From positions 186,001 to 250,000 of the forward strand of contig NZ_JOFX01000001.1 in NCBI RefSeq assembly GCF_000719345.1: a stretch of DNA of 64,000 nt, in the 5' to 3' direction. The notes under the pieces are model-generated. The model made no database searches. It saw only the letters and a program-made list of their open reading frames with translations, and was not told the origin of the DNA. The first letter of the stretch is position 1. Every line of letters starts with the position of its first letter. The stretch is from Streptomyces sp. NRRL F-2664. Its GTDB lineage: Bacteria > Actinomycetota > Actinomycetes > Streptomycetales > Streptomycetaceae. The position numbers were made by a program, and so were the translations under genes. This document shows, piece after piece, positions 9,915-18,291 of this stretch.

Positions 9915-10694
9915 TCACACGGTGACCACCTCCACGCCCGCCGCGGTGAAGGCTCGGGCCACCGCGGGGGCGAGGCCCGTGTCCGTCACGAGGACGTGTA
10001 CGGCCGAGGCCGCGCAAATGCGGGCGAAGGCGCGAACGCCCAGCTTGCTGGAGTCCGCCGCGACCACCACCCGGCGGGCGCGTTCGCACAGCAGGCGGTT
10101 GACCGAGGCCTCGTCCTCGTGCCGGGTGGCCGCGCCGTCCCGCGGGTCGAAGCCGTCGACGCCGAGCACCGCGGTGTCCACCGCGAGCTGCCCGAGTACC
10201 TGTTCGGCGAGCGGGCCCGTCAGCTCGTACGACTGCGGGCGGGCGACGCCGCCCGTCAGCACGATCTTGAACTGCGGCCGGATCACCAGCTCGCCCGCGA
10301 TGTTCAGGGCGTTGGTGACCACGGTGAGCGCCGGCGACCCCTGGGCCAGGTCGGGGCGGCGGGCCAGCGCCCGCGCGACCTCCGTGGTCGTGGTGCCGCC
10401 CGTCAGGCCGACCACCTCGCCCGGGGTGACCAGGGCCGCGACGGCCTCGCCGATGCGGCCCTTCTCGGCCGCGCGCCGTGACGTCCGGTAGCGCAGGGGA
10501 AGTTCGTACGAGACCCCGTGCACCACCGCGCCCCCGCGGGTGCGGACCAGGAGCTGCTGCTCGGCGAGCTGGTCGAGGTCCCGGCGGACGGTCGCCGCGG
10601 AGACCCCGAGGGCCTCGGCGGTGGGCTCCACCTCCAGCTCGCCCCGCTCCACCAGCAGGTCCAGCAGTGTCTGCCAGCGCTCCTTGCGGGTCAT
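9915..10694 (-). CDS. DeoR-family sugar-phosphate-responsive repressor
   Basis: A 259-residue protein; ATG 10694 is preceded by GGAGGGG. The N-terminal DeoR helix-turn-helix (~1-57, with ALGVSAATVRRDLDQL) is followed by a ribose-5-phosphate-isomerase-like effector domain. The effector motifs are GLTGGTTTTEVARAL, the GVDGFD loop and VVAADSSKLG. It is divergent from the SIS isomerase/aldolase pair at 10983-12718 and very probably represses that operon, in the manner of AgaR-type regulators. Confidence 0.88.
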   Translation of the reverse strand: MTRKERWQTLLDLLVERGELEVEPTAEALGVSAATVRRDLDQLAEQQLLVRTRGGAVVHGVSYELPLRYRTSRRAAEKGRIGEAVAALVTPGEVVGLTGGTTTTEVARALARRPDLAQGSPALTVVTNALNIAGELVIRPQFKIVLTGGVARPQSYELTGPLAEQVLGQLAVDTAVLGVDGFDPRDGAATRHEDEASVNRLLCERARRVVVAADSSKLGVRAFARICAASAVHVLVTDTGLAPAVARAFTAAGVEVVTV

Positions 10695-10982
10695 CGGCCG
10701 CCCCTCCGGTGTTCGTCGGCGCTCGTTGCGTGCTCGCCCCGTGGCCCGGTCGGGCCATCTCCCGGCGACACTAACCCAGCACCACCCACCGTGGTTGCTT
10801 GAAGTTGCGTGAAAAAGGCCGCTACCTTGCAGGAACGCGCAAGACGCCGCCCCCGCGTCAGGCGCCCAGCGCCGCGCACCACGCGTCACGCGCGGCGCAC
10901 ACGCACCACGCGCAGCACAGAACAGAACGCACCACGCACACGCACACGCATTCAGACCCGTCTGTCGCACGAGGGAGCCTGT
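10695..10982. promoter_or_regulatory. Divergent promoter region of deoR and the SIS/aldolase operon, with an inverted repeat
   Basis: This 288-bp gap holds no gene. It contains CTTGC-N8-GCAAG at 10826-10843 and two nearby TTGC-N6-TTGC half-sites (10796-10808). These are reasonable candidates for the binding site of the divergent DeoR-type repressor. I could not place -10/-35 boxes confidently. Confidence 0.45.
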
Positions 10983-11885
10983 ATGAGTCACGTCGCGTAC
11001 GAGTTGGGCACGCAACCCGCATGCTGGGAGCGGGCCGCCGAACTGGCCCCGGCCCGGCGGGCGGTGCTGCCGCAGCCGGGGGAGCGCACCGCGCTCGTCG
11101 GATGCGGCACCTCGTACTACATGGCCCAGGCCGCCGCCGTGCTGCGGGAGCAGGCCGGGCAGGGGGAGACCGACGCCTTCCCCGCCTCGGAGTTCCCCCG
11201 CCACCGCCGCTACGACCGGGTCGTCGCCCTCACCCGCTCCGGCACCACCACCGAGGTACTCGACCTGCTGGCCGCCCTGCGGGACGCCGGCGTCCCGACC
11301 ACCGCCGTCATCGGCGACCCGGCGACCCCGGTCACCGCGCTCGCGGACGAGCTCGTCGTCCTCGACTTCGCCGACGAACAGTCCGTCGTGCAGACCCGCT
11401 TCGCGACCACCGCCCTCACCCTGCTGCGCGCCCACGTCGGCCTGCACCGCGCCGCCGCCGTCGCCGACGCCCGCACCGCCCTCGCCGAGCCGCTTCCCCC
11501 GGAGTCGGCGGGCCGGAACCAGTTCACCTTCCTCGGTCGCGGATGGAGCACCGGGCTCGCCCACGAGGCGGCCCTGAAGATGCGCGAGGCCTCGCTGTCC
11601 TGGGCCGAGTCCTACCCGGCGATGGAGTACCGGCACGGGCCGGTCAGCATCTCCGGCCCCGGCACCCTCACCTGGTCCCTCGACGAGGCCCCCGAGGGGC
11701 TCGCCGAACAGGTCCGCCGGACGGGCGGCCACTGGGTGGCCGGGCGGCTCGACCCGCTCGCCGAACTGGTCCGTGTGCACCGCCTCGCCCTCGCCGTCGC
11801 AGCCGACCGCGGGCTGGACCCCGACGCGCCGCGCCATCTGACCCGCTCGGTGATCCTCTCCACCGGCGAGGAGGCGGTCCGATGA
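10983..11885 (+). CDS. SIS-domain sugar-phosphate isomerase/deaminase (AgaS/GlmS-C-like)
   Basis: A 300-residue protein with two SIS half-domains. The first has GCGTSYYMAQAA and TRSGTTTEV, which bind the sugar phosphate; the second has GRGWSTGLAHEAALKMREAS and EYRHGP, as in the isomerase half of GlmS and in AgaS. It probably interconverts an amino- or keto-sugar phosphate, for instance deaminating galactosamine-6-phosphate to tagatose-6-phosphate. It overlaps the following aldolase by 4 bp (ATGA), so the two are translationally coupled, and it is divergent from a DeoR repressor. Confidence 0.8.
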   Translation: MSHVAYELGTQPACWERAAELAPARRAVLPQPGERTALVGCGTSYYMAQAAAVLREQAGQGETDAFPASEFPRHRRYDRVVALTRSGTTTEVLDLLAALRDAGVPTTAVIGDPATPVTALADELVVLDFADEQSVVQTRFATTALTLLRAHVGLHRAAAVADARTALAEPLPPESAGRNQFTFLGRGWSTGLAHEAALKMREASLSWAESYPAMEYRHGPVSISGPGTLTWSLDEAPEGLAEQVRRTGGHWVAGRLDPLAELVRVHRLALAVAADRGLDPDAPRHLTRSVILSTGEEAVR

Positions 11886-12718
11886 CCCTCGTCCGCGCCG
11901 GTGAACTCGTCAGGGAGGCGGCCGCTGCGGGTCGGGCCGTCGCCGCCTTCAACATCATCACGCTGGAGCACGCCGAAGCCGTCGTCGCCGGAGCAGAGGC
12001 GGCCGGGCTGCCGGTCATCCTCCAACTGAGCGAGAACGCCGTGAAGTTCCGCATCGGGCGGCTCCTGCCCATCTCCCGGGCGGCCGCAGCCTGCGCCGAG
12101 GCGGCGACCGTCCCGGTCGGCCTGCACCTCGACCACGTCAAGAGCCCCGAGCTGCTGCGGCAGGCGTGCGACGCGGGGTACAGCTCGGTGATGTACGACG
12201 CGGCACAGCTCCCCTACGCCGAAAACCTGGAGGCCACCCGCTCGGCCGCCGACTGGGCGCACGCCAACGGGCTGTGGATCGAGGCCGAACTGGGCGAGGT
12301 CGGCGGCAAGAACGGCGCCGCACCGCTGGACCCGCACGCGCCCGGCGCCCGTACGGACCCCGACGAGGCGCGGCGCTTCGTCGCCGACTCGGGGGTCGAC
12401 GCCCTGGCCGTCGCCATCGGCAGCAGCCACGCCATGACCAGCCGGACGGCATCCCTCGACCACGCACTGCTGGCCAGACTGGCCAAGACGGTGGAGGTGC
12501 CCCTCGTCCTGCACGGCTCGTCGGGGCTGCCGGACTCCGAGCTCGCTGCGGCGGTCGCGGGAGGCATCCGCAAGGTCAACATCGGCACCGCGCTCAACCT
12601 CGCCATGACGGATGCCATCCGTACCCACCTGACCCCGGCCGACCCCCGGCCGTACTTGACGGCGGCCCGCGAGGCGATGACGGCGACGGCCGCGGCTATG
12701 ATCGCAGCCCTGAACTGA
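11882..12718 (+). CDS. Class II (zinc) ketose-bisphosphate aldolase
   Basis: A 278-residue TIM-barrel aldolase. The zinc ligands are seen in HLDHV, IEAELGEVGG and the histidines of GSSHAM and LHGSSGLPD; the phosphate-binding RKVNIGTALN closes the active site. It is of the FbaA/GatY/KbaY group, cleaving a ketose-1,6-bisphosphate (tagatose or fructose) into two trioses. The coupled SIS isomerase and DeoR regulator favour an amino-sugar/tagatose route. No phosphofructokinase-like kinase lies beside it, so the bisphosphate must be made by an enzyme encoded elsewhere. Confidence 0.85.
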   Translation: MTLVRAGELVREAAAAGRAVAAFNIITLEHAEAVVAGAEAAGLPVILQLSENAVKFRIGRLLPISRAAAACAEAATVPVGLHLDHVKSPELLRQACDAGYSSVMYDAAQLPYAENLEATRSAADWAHANGLWIEAELGEVGGKNGAAPLDPHAPGARTDPDEARRFVADSGVDALAVAIGSSHAMTSRTASLDHALLARLAKTVEVPLVLHGSSGLPDSELAAAVAGGIRKVNIGTALNLAMTDAIRTHLTPADPRPYLTAAREAMTATAAAMIAALN

Positions 12719-12737
12719 ACGGCACCGGGGGTCGGGC

Positions 12738-13298
12738 GTGGACGCTGGGCGGGGACGCATCCACCGCAGGCGCTTCCTGCTGCTCGCCGGCCTCCCGCTG
12801 CTGAGCGCGGGTGCGGGCACGGCGTGCGCGGTACGGCCCCGGTCGGACGCGCCCGGGCGGGAAGCGCCCCGGCGGGACGCGTCCGGGTCGCGCGTGCGGA
12901 CCGACCTGGAGCCGCTGAACGCGCGCTTCGGGCCGTCTGTGGGGAGCCTTGCCGAGGCGCACTGGCTGGGCTACGACATCGACGAGGCGCCGGGCGGCAG
13001 CCGTACCGTCCCGGGCCCCGACTCCAGGATCCGCCTCGTCGGCGTCGCCCGGCTGGCGGCCGGCGGGGCGGCGGCGGTCACGGGCCGGGCGGAGTACGCC
13101 TTCACGCCCGCTGCCGCGCCGTCCGCGCTGCCCGCCGAACTGGCCCCGTACGCACCGGTCGGCGCGGCCTGGCAGCACAGCCCGCACTTCGACACCTACG
13201 CCAACCGGGAGGGGAGCGGGGGGCGCCCGTCGGGGGAGTACCACTTCGACACGGCGCGGGACCTCGTCCGCTTCGACCTCCTGTACCTCTTCACCTGA
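12738..13298 (+). CDS. Exported hypothetical protein with Tat-like leader
   Basis: A 186-residue protein from GTG 12738, 19 bp after the aldolase. The N-terminus has RRRF followed by the hydrophobic LLLAGLPLLSAGAGTAC, i.e. a twin-arginine-like leader ending at a cysteine; the box is not a classical lipobox (GTAC), so it may be a lipoprotein or a cleaved secreted protein. The rest is soluble and not recognised; the C-terminus ends with ARDLVRFDLLYLFT. It may be the last gene of the SIS/aldolase transcript or independent. Confidence 0.65.
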   Translation: MDAGRGRIHRRRFLLLAGLPLLSAGAGTACAVRPRSDAPGREAPRRDASGSRVRTDLEPLNARFGPSVGSLAEAHWLGYDIDEAPGGSRTVPGPDSRIRLVGVARLAAGGAAAVTGRAEYAFTPAAAPSALPAELAPYAPVGAAWQHSPHFDTYANREGSGGRPSGEYHFDTARDLVRFDLLYLFT

Positions 13299-13406
13299 CG
13301 GGCGGCCGCCGGAGTCGTCCTGTGCGGAGAGGAGCGGCGGGTGGCCCCGGTCGAAGCAGGGGCCGCGGGGGAGCGAACGGCAGGCGCGCAGGACCTTCCG
13401 AATTCT

Positions 13407-13420
13407 TGCAACAGGTTCTA
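13407..13420 (+). promoter_or_regulatory. KstR-type operator (TGCAACAGGTTCTA)
   Basis: This matches the published actinobacterial KstR consensus TnnAACnnGTTnnA at every fixed position. It lies 58 bp upstream of the acyl-CoA dehydrogenase start at 13478. A second match of the same type is at 59956-59969 in front of steroid genes, which strengthens the call. Confidence 0.75.
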
Positions 13421-13477
13421 GTCTGACCGCCGCCATCGCAGCGAGCCCGCTGTGGCCGCGAGACTCCCGGAGGGGCC

Positions 13478-14668
13478 GTGCACCTCGAATACACGCCTGA
13501 GCAGCAGCAGTTGCGCACCGAGCTGCGCGCCTACTTCGCCGAGCTGGTCCCGGAGGACGTCCACGCCCGCTACGAGGACCCGGCCGCCCGGAAGCGGTTC
13601 TACCGGGAGACCATCCGCAGGCTCGGCGCCGACGGCTGGCTCGGCGTCGGCTGGCCCACGCAGTACGGCGGCCGCGGGATGACGCCGATGGACCAGTTCA
13701 TCTTCTTCGACGAGGCGGCACAGGCCGTCGTACCCCTCCCGCTGATGGCGCTCAACACGGTCGGGCCGACCATCATGCAGTTCGGCACCGACGAGCAGAA
13801 GGCGTACTTCCTGCCGCGGATCCTCGCCGGGGAGATCGACTTCGCCATCGGCTACAGCGAGCCCGACGCCGGAACCGACCTGGCCGCACTCACGTGCAAG
13901 GCCGTCCGTGAGGGCGACGAGGAGGCCGGCACCTACGTGGTCAACGGGCAGAAGATCTGGACCACGAACGGCGACACCGCCGACTGGGTCTGGCTCGCCG
14001 TGCGCACCGACCCCGACGCCCCGGCGCACCAGGGCATCACCATGCTCCTCGTCCCGACCTCGGATCCCGGTTACTCCTGCACCCTCATCAACACCCTCGC
14101 CTCCCACGACACGACGGCCAGTTACTACGAGGACATCCGCGTCCCCGCCACCCGCCGCGTCGGCCAGGAGAACAAGGGCTGGCGACTGATCACCAACCAG
14201 CTCAACCACGAGCGCGTCACCCTGGCCGCGCACGGCACGATGGCCGTCCGGGCCCTCCACGACGTCCAGCGTTGGGCTGCATCGACGAAGCTCGCGGACG
14301 GCCGCCGCGTCATCGACCTGTCCTGGGTCCGCGGCCGGCTGGCGCGCACCCACGCCCGCCTCGACGCGATGAAACTGCTCAACTGGCAGATGGTCAAAGC
14401 CGTCGAAACCGGCACCCTGACACCGCAGGACGCCTCGGCGGTCAAGGTCTACGGCTCCGAAGCCCGCCGCGACGCCTACGCCTGGCTGATGGAGGTCGTC
14501 GGCGCGGCCGGCCCCCTCAAGGACGGCTCCGCCGGCGCGGTCCTGCACGGCGAGCTGGAACGCGGCTACCGCAGCGCGGTCATCTTCACCTTCGGCGGCG
14601 GCAACAACGAGATCCAGCGCGAGATCATCTCCTGGATCGGCCTGGGCATGCCCCGCGTCCGCCGCTGA
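13478..14668 (+). CDS. Acyl-CoA dehydrogenase, FadE26/ChsE4-like (steroid side chain)
   Basis: A 396-residue flavoprotein from GTG 13478 (GGAGGGG upstream). The FAD/substrate motif YSEPDAGTDLAAL, NGQKIWTT, the central ENKGWRLITNQLNHERV and the C-terminal FGGGNNEIQREII are typical. The pattern of conserved segments closely matches FadE26 (ChsE4) of mycobacteria, one subunit of the alpha2beta2 steroid side-chain dehydrogenase; the visible KstR box supports this. The usual partner subunit (FadE27/ChsE5-like) is not adjacent, which is unusual, since the two normally form one heteromeric active site. Steroid specificity is inference. Confidence 0.85.
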   Translation: MHLEYTPEQQQLRTELRAYFAELVPEDVHARYEDPAARKRFYRETIRRLGADGWLGVGWPTQYGGRGMTPMDQFIFFDEAAQAVVPLPLMALNTVGPTIMQFGTDEQKAYFLPRILAGEIDFAIGYSEPDAGTDLAALTCKAVREGDEEAGTYVVNGQKIWTTNGDTADWVWLAVRTDPDAPAHQGITMLLVPTSDPGYSCTLINTLASHDTTASYYEDIRVPATRRVGQENKGWRLITNQLNHERVTLAAHGTMAVRALHDVQRWAASTKLADGRRVIDLSWVRGRLARTHARLDAMKLLNWQMVKAVETGTLTPQDASAVKVYGSEARRDAYAWLMEVVGAAGPLKDGSAGAVLHGELERGYRSAVIFTFGGGNNEIQREIISWIGLGMPRVRR

Positions 14669-14775
14669 GGCCCTGGACCGGTATCGGGACGGGCGGGCGG
14701 TGACGGCCGTTGTCAGTGGTGAGCGGCAGGATGGGGTGCGTACCGCTGATCAGGGCTCACCACGAGGGGTTTTCC

Positions 14776-15474
14776 ATGTCCGTTGCCGTATCCGATGCCG
14801 CGTCCGTCCGCTTTCCCACCGGCTGGTGCGCCACCGACCTGGGCCGGTTCCGCCCCTGTGACGCCACCTACGAGGTCTACCCCCTGGACAGCCTGCCCCC
14901 GCTGGACGCCGTGGGGCTCGACGGCGGGTTCGGGTGGATGGGCGGTGCGAGCAGCGGGCCGTCGGAGCACGTGGCACATCTGGAAGCCCTCGAACGGGAG
15001 CTGGCGGGGGCCGGGATCGCGCTGCCTGCGGACTTCGCCGCGTTCTACAGCAGCGAGCGGCGGTGCCGTGCCTTCGACGAGGTGTCGGTGACGGCCTGTT
15101 GGACCGATCTGTCGGCGGCGCTGCGCAGCCCGGCCGAAGAGGGCGCCCGTCTCGTGCGGTTCTTGCGGGACCAGCAGGACTGCGTCATCTGGTACCTGTA
15201 CCTGCGGCCCTCGGGGGAGGCGTTCGTGGTGTGCTCGCACCTGGAGCTGGAGTCCGCCGAAGCGTGGGCGGCGTCGGCCGGGGAGCCGGCGGACGAGTTC
15301 CGGGAGGCCGCCGCCGGCTCCCTGATACGGTGCGCCGGTTCGTTCGAAGAGTTCGCGTACCGCTTCGTCGTGGAGAACGAGCTGTGGATGCAGCTCAACT
15401 CCACCGGAGCGGAAGGGCGACTCGCCCCTCGTCTGCAGGCATACGCCGACCACTACGCGGCCGCCCTGGCCTGA
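14776..15474 (+). CDS. SUKH/SMI1-KNR4-like hypothetical protein
   Basis: A 232-residue soluble protein. ATG 14776 has GAGGGG six bases upstream; a GTG at 14710 would add 22 residues without a ribosome site. The segment ELAGAGIALPADFAAFYSS resembles the entry motif of SUKH (SMI1/KNR4) domains, which often act as toxin immunity proteins, and IWYLYLRPSGEAFVVCS fits the following strands. No toxin gene is adjacent, so the role is open. Confidence 0.6.
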   Translation: MSVAVSDAASVRFPTGWCATDLGRFRPCDATYEVYPLDSLPPLDAVGLDGGFGWMGGASSGPSEHVAHLEALERELAGAGIALPADFAAFYSSERRCRAFDEVSVTACWTDLSAALRSPAEEGARLVRFLRDQQDCVIWYLYLRPSGEAFVVCSHLELESAEAWAASAGEPADEFREAAAGSLIRCAGSFEEFAYRFVVENELWMQLNSTGAEGRLAPRLQAYADHYAAALA

Positions 15475-15500
15475 CTCCGGGCTCTCGCCCCGCCACCGGG

Positions 15501-15519
15501 CCCGGTTGTTTCGACCGGG
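15501..15519 (+). terminator. Small hairpin, possible terminator
   Basis: CCCGGT-TGTTTCG-ACCGGG, a six-bp stem within a larger imperfect GC-rich fold, 27 bp after the SUKH-like gene. No U-run follows, so the terminator assignment is weak. Confidence 0.3.
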
Positions 15520-15552
15520 TGCCGGGCCCCGAAGCGATCTAGGATCAGCGCC

Positions 15553-16290
15553 ATGGCTACGAGACTCGTGCAGATCAACATGAAGGCGCAGGACGACTCC
15601 GCACTCGGCCGCTTCTGGGCCCAGGCGCTCGGCTGGGGTGTCGACAGCGAGGGACCCGGCGTCACCAACCTCGAACCCGTGGGCTTCTCCTACCCCGACC
15701 CCGTGGCCGTCTGCATCGACATCATCGCCCGCCCGGAACCCAAGACGGTCAAGAACCGGGTGCACCTCGATCTGGCCACCACCTCCGCCGCCCACCAGGC
15801 GGAACTCGTCGGGCGGTTGCGGGACCTCGGCGCGACGCCGGCCGACGTCGGCCAGGGCGACGTCCCCTGGACGGTCATGGCCGACCCCGAGGGCAACGAG
15901 TTCTGCGTCCTGGAACCCCGCCCCCTCTACCGGGACACCGGACCGGTCGCCGCGGTGGTGGTCGACTGCGCGGACCCGCGGGCGATGGCCCGGTTCTGGG
16001 ACGGGGCCATGGACTGGACGCTGCACGAGGTGACCGACGACCGGGCGGCCCTGCGCTCCGCCGCGGGGGTCGGCCCGTACCTGGAGTTCATCCGCACGCC
16101 CGACGCCAAGAGCGGGTGGAACCGCGTCCACCTCGACATCCGCCCCTACCCGGGCGACGACCCGGCCGCCGAAGCGGCCCGTCTGCGCGCCCTGGGCGCC
16201 ACCGATCCCGGCATCGACCAGTCCGAGATCCCCTGGACGGTCCTCGCCGACCCGGAAGGCAACGAATTCTGCCTGCTCACCCCGGCCTGA
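15553..16290 (+). CDS. Two-domain VOC (glyoxalase/bleomycin-resistance fold) protein
   Basis: A 245-residue protein made of two tandem VOC modules. Each ends with nearly the same block: WTVMADPEGNEFCVLEP at ~residue 97-113 and WTVLADPEGNEFCLLTP at the C-terminus, showing an internal duplication. Such proteins bind a divalent metal through His/Glu and act as dioxygenases, isomerases or antibiotic-sequestering proteins; the substrate is not evident. Confidence 0.85.
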   Translation: MATRLVQINMKAQDDSALGRFWAQALGWGVDSEGPGVTNLEPVGFSYPDPVAVCIDIIARPEPKTVKNRVHLDLATTSAAHQAELVGRLRDLGATPADVGQGDVPWTVMADPEGNEFCVLEPRPLYRDTGPVAAVVVDCADPRAMARFWDGAMDWTLHEVTDDRAALRSAAGVGPYLEFIRTPDAKSGWNRVHLDIRPYPGDDPAAEAARLRALGATDPGIDQSEIPWTVLADPEGNEFCLLTPA

Positions 16291-16306
16291 CGGGCCCGAC
16301 CCGTGC

Positions 16307-17227
16307 TCAGCGCAGCGCGGGCAGCGGCTCGCGGGCCGCGTGCCAAGCGGGCGGCAGAGCGGTGACGCCGGTGCGGGCCGCGATCACACCGCCTGCGATC
16401 GCACAGGTGGTGTCGATGTCGCCGCGGCCGCCGACGGTCGCCCACAGGCCCTCGTGCAGGTCGTCGAGGTGGCCCGCCGCGCACCACAGGGCGTACGGGA
16501 CGGTGTCGGGGCCGGACATCCGGTACCCGGAACCCAGGACCTCCGCGGCGTGCCGGACCGAGGCGCGTGCCGACAGCCGGGACGCCGTCCGCACCCCCGA
16601 CCGCACATCGCTGTCGGGCAGGTGCGCGACGACCTGCCGCAGGAGGTCCGGGCCGGCCGGCGCGGGCCCGCCCCGGCTGCGCGTTGCCAGCGCGGCGGCG
16701 ACGGCGACCGCGACCGCGCCGGCCACCGCTTCCGGATGGTGGTGCGAGACCGCGCTCTGCGCGGCGGCCTGCTCGGCGACGACGTCGAGGTCGGCGGCGT
16801 GCCAGGCACCGAGCGGGGCAACGCGCATCGCAGCACCGTTGCCCCAGGACCCCTGGCCGCCGAACTGCCCCGCCACCACCTCCCGCCAGGGCTCGCCCGC
16901 GCCGATCCGGCGCAGGACGTCGTGCATCGAGGCGCCGTAGCCGCGGTGCGTGTCCTCGGCGTAGGCCGCGGCGAGACGCAGGGCGAAGCGGTCCTGGTCC
17001 ACCGCGCCACCTCCCTCGGCGAGTTCCCGGACGAGGACGAGCGCCTGGGCGGTGTCGTCGCTCCACCGCCACAGCGGTTCCGGCGGCACGGTGCGCGACT
17101 CCAGGGCCGCCGTCCCTTGACGGCGCAGGATGCCGAACCAGCGGTCGCCGAAGGCATCACCGAAGGCGAGGCCGGACAGCGCATCCTGAACGGCGGCGGG
17201 CAGGTCGGTCACGGACGGGTCGGTCAT
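16307..17227 (-). CDS. ADP-ribosylglycohydrolase (DraG/ARH family)
   Basis: A 306-residue all-helical hydrolase. The binuclear-metal and ADP-ribose motifs are complete: GLAFGDAFGD, WRWSDDTAQA, GSWGNGAAMR and GDIDTTCAIAGG. The family removes ADP-ribose from proteins or, in some members, from nucleic acid bases. No signal peptide, so it acts in the cytoplasm. An alternative start at 17263 has a somewhat better ribosome site (GAAAGGG). It lies 76 bp downstream of a secreted ADP-ribosyltransferase on the same strand, so it may reverse that enzyme's modification inside the producer. That role is inference. Confidence 0.88.
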   Translation of the reverse strand: MTDPSVTDLPAAVQDALSGLAFGDAFGDRWFGILRRQGTAALESRTVPPEPLWRWSDDTAQALVLVRELAEGGGAVDQDRFALRLAAAYAEDTHRGYGASMHDVLRRIGAGEPWREVVAGQFGGQGSWGNGAAMRVAPLGAWHAADLDVVAEQAAAQSAVSHHHPEAVAGAVAVAVAAALATRSRGGPAPAGPDLLRQVVAHLPDSDVRSGVRTASRLSARASVRHAAEVLGSGYRMSGPDTVPYALWCAAGHLDDLHEGLWATVGGRGDIDTTCAIAGGVIAARTGVTALPPAWHAAREPLPALR

Positions 17228-17303
17228 GGCAGCAGTATCACCGGGCGGTGGTGGCTCCGGCATCGCCCTTTCGGCCCGGCGGCGGTCGCGCCCTCGGATC
17301 CGT

Positions 17304-18014
17304 TCAGCGAGCGGGGGTGAGGGCGGCGGGAAGAGACCTGTACGGCGCGAAGCCGGCATTGTCCTTGCAGCCGAGCTGCTCCCACGTCTTGTCGTTGGTC
17401 ACCGGGTCGGTACCCGTCAGCCGGTACTTGCAGGCGCCCTTGATGAAGTTGCCCCGGACACCGCCGGGGAAGTCGATCTCCTTGTTCCACAGGTACGGCG
17501 ACTGGTAGTTGTTCACGCGCGCCGTCGCATTGACGTCGATGCCGCCGGGCGCATGGATCTCGTACACCCAGCCGGTCTTCTCCGCGCCGTACGTCGCGAA
17601 GCGCTTGGCCACCGACTCGTCGCAGCTGGTACTCAGGTGGGCGCTGAGCTGGCCGCCTCCCTTGACGATGTACTCGGCGAGGGGGATCACCTGGTCGCCG
17701 CGCGGGGTGAAGCCGGACCGGAAGATCTCCTCGACGTTCTCCCTCGTGTCGCCGCGCCACAGGGTGTTGACGTCCTCGCGCCACTGCCAGCGCTCGTCGT
17801 CGGCGGTGACGGCGACCGTGCGGGCGATGTGCGCAACGGTCGTCGTGCGCCACCAGTCCGCGGCCCGGTAGGCGACGACCGGGCCGCAGGGCGCGGTGGT
17901 GTCGTCCGCCGCTGCCGCCGGCGCCGCGGTGGCGGACGGGGTGACGACGACGGTGAGGAGGAAGGTGGCGGCAAGGGCCCGCAGGGCGGCCTTCAGCATG
18001 ATATGACGACCCAT
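17304..18014 (-). CDS. Secreted mono-ADP-ribosyltransferase, scabin/ScARP/pierisin-like
   Basis: A 236-residue protein with a signal peptide (LRALAATFLLTVVVTP, cleavage probably after SATAAPA). The catalytic core has the NAD-binding arginine in LWRGD, the serine motif LSTSCDESVAKRF, and the ARTT-loop glutamate in WNKEIDFPGG, as in the scabin/pierisin group that ADP-ribosylates guanine or guanosine. The residue two before the catalytic Glu, normally Gln in that group, is Asn here. Four cysteines are consistent with two disulfides of an extracellular protein. ATG 18014 or ATG 17999 could be the start. A candidate -10 (TATAAC) lies on this strand at 18051-18056. It is followed by an ADP-ribosylglycohydrolase. 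Confidence 0.8.
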   Translation of the reverse strand: MGRHIMLKAALRALAATFLLTVVVTPSATAAPAAAADDTTAPCGPVVAYRAADWWRTTTVAHIARTVAVTADDERWQWREDVNTLWRGDTRENVEEIFRSGFTPRGDQVIPLAEYIVKGGGQLSAHLSTSCDESVAKRFATYGAEKTGWVYEIHAPGGIDVNATARVNNYQSPYLWNKEIDFPGGVRGNFIKGACKYRLTGTDPVTNDKTWEQLGCKDNAGFAPYRSLPAALTPAR

Positions 18015-18291
18015 CAGTCGAGGCGTGCGGAGGAGAGCGGAGCGCACCCTGTTATAGGGGCGTCGGTCTTCCGCCGGGCCGCGAGCCGCAGGGCGGACCA
18101 CCCGTGCGGGGGCATCAGTCGTACTGGGCAAAGGATTCGCCCGCGAGGGCGGACTCCGGGTCCGGGGTCCGAGTGCCGACGGACGCGCCACCGGACACGG
18201 CTTCCGGCTCATCCCCCTGCGGTCGCCATGAACGCCGTCACGCACCACGGGGCGGGCCCGCGCCCCCCGTGGTCCCTCCGCCCTCCCCGCC
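18015..18291. other. Intergenic region upstream of the ADP-ribosyltransferase
   Basis: This 277-bp gap separates the ADP-ribosyltransferase start from the stop of the ABC ATPase (same strand). Besides the candidate TATAAC -10 on the minus strand at 18051-18056 I see no gene and no convincing terminator. Confidence 0.4.
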
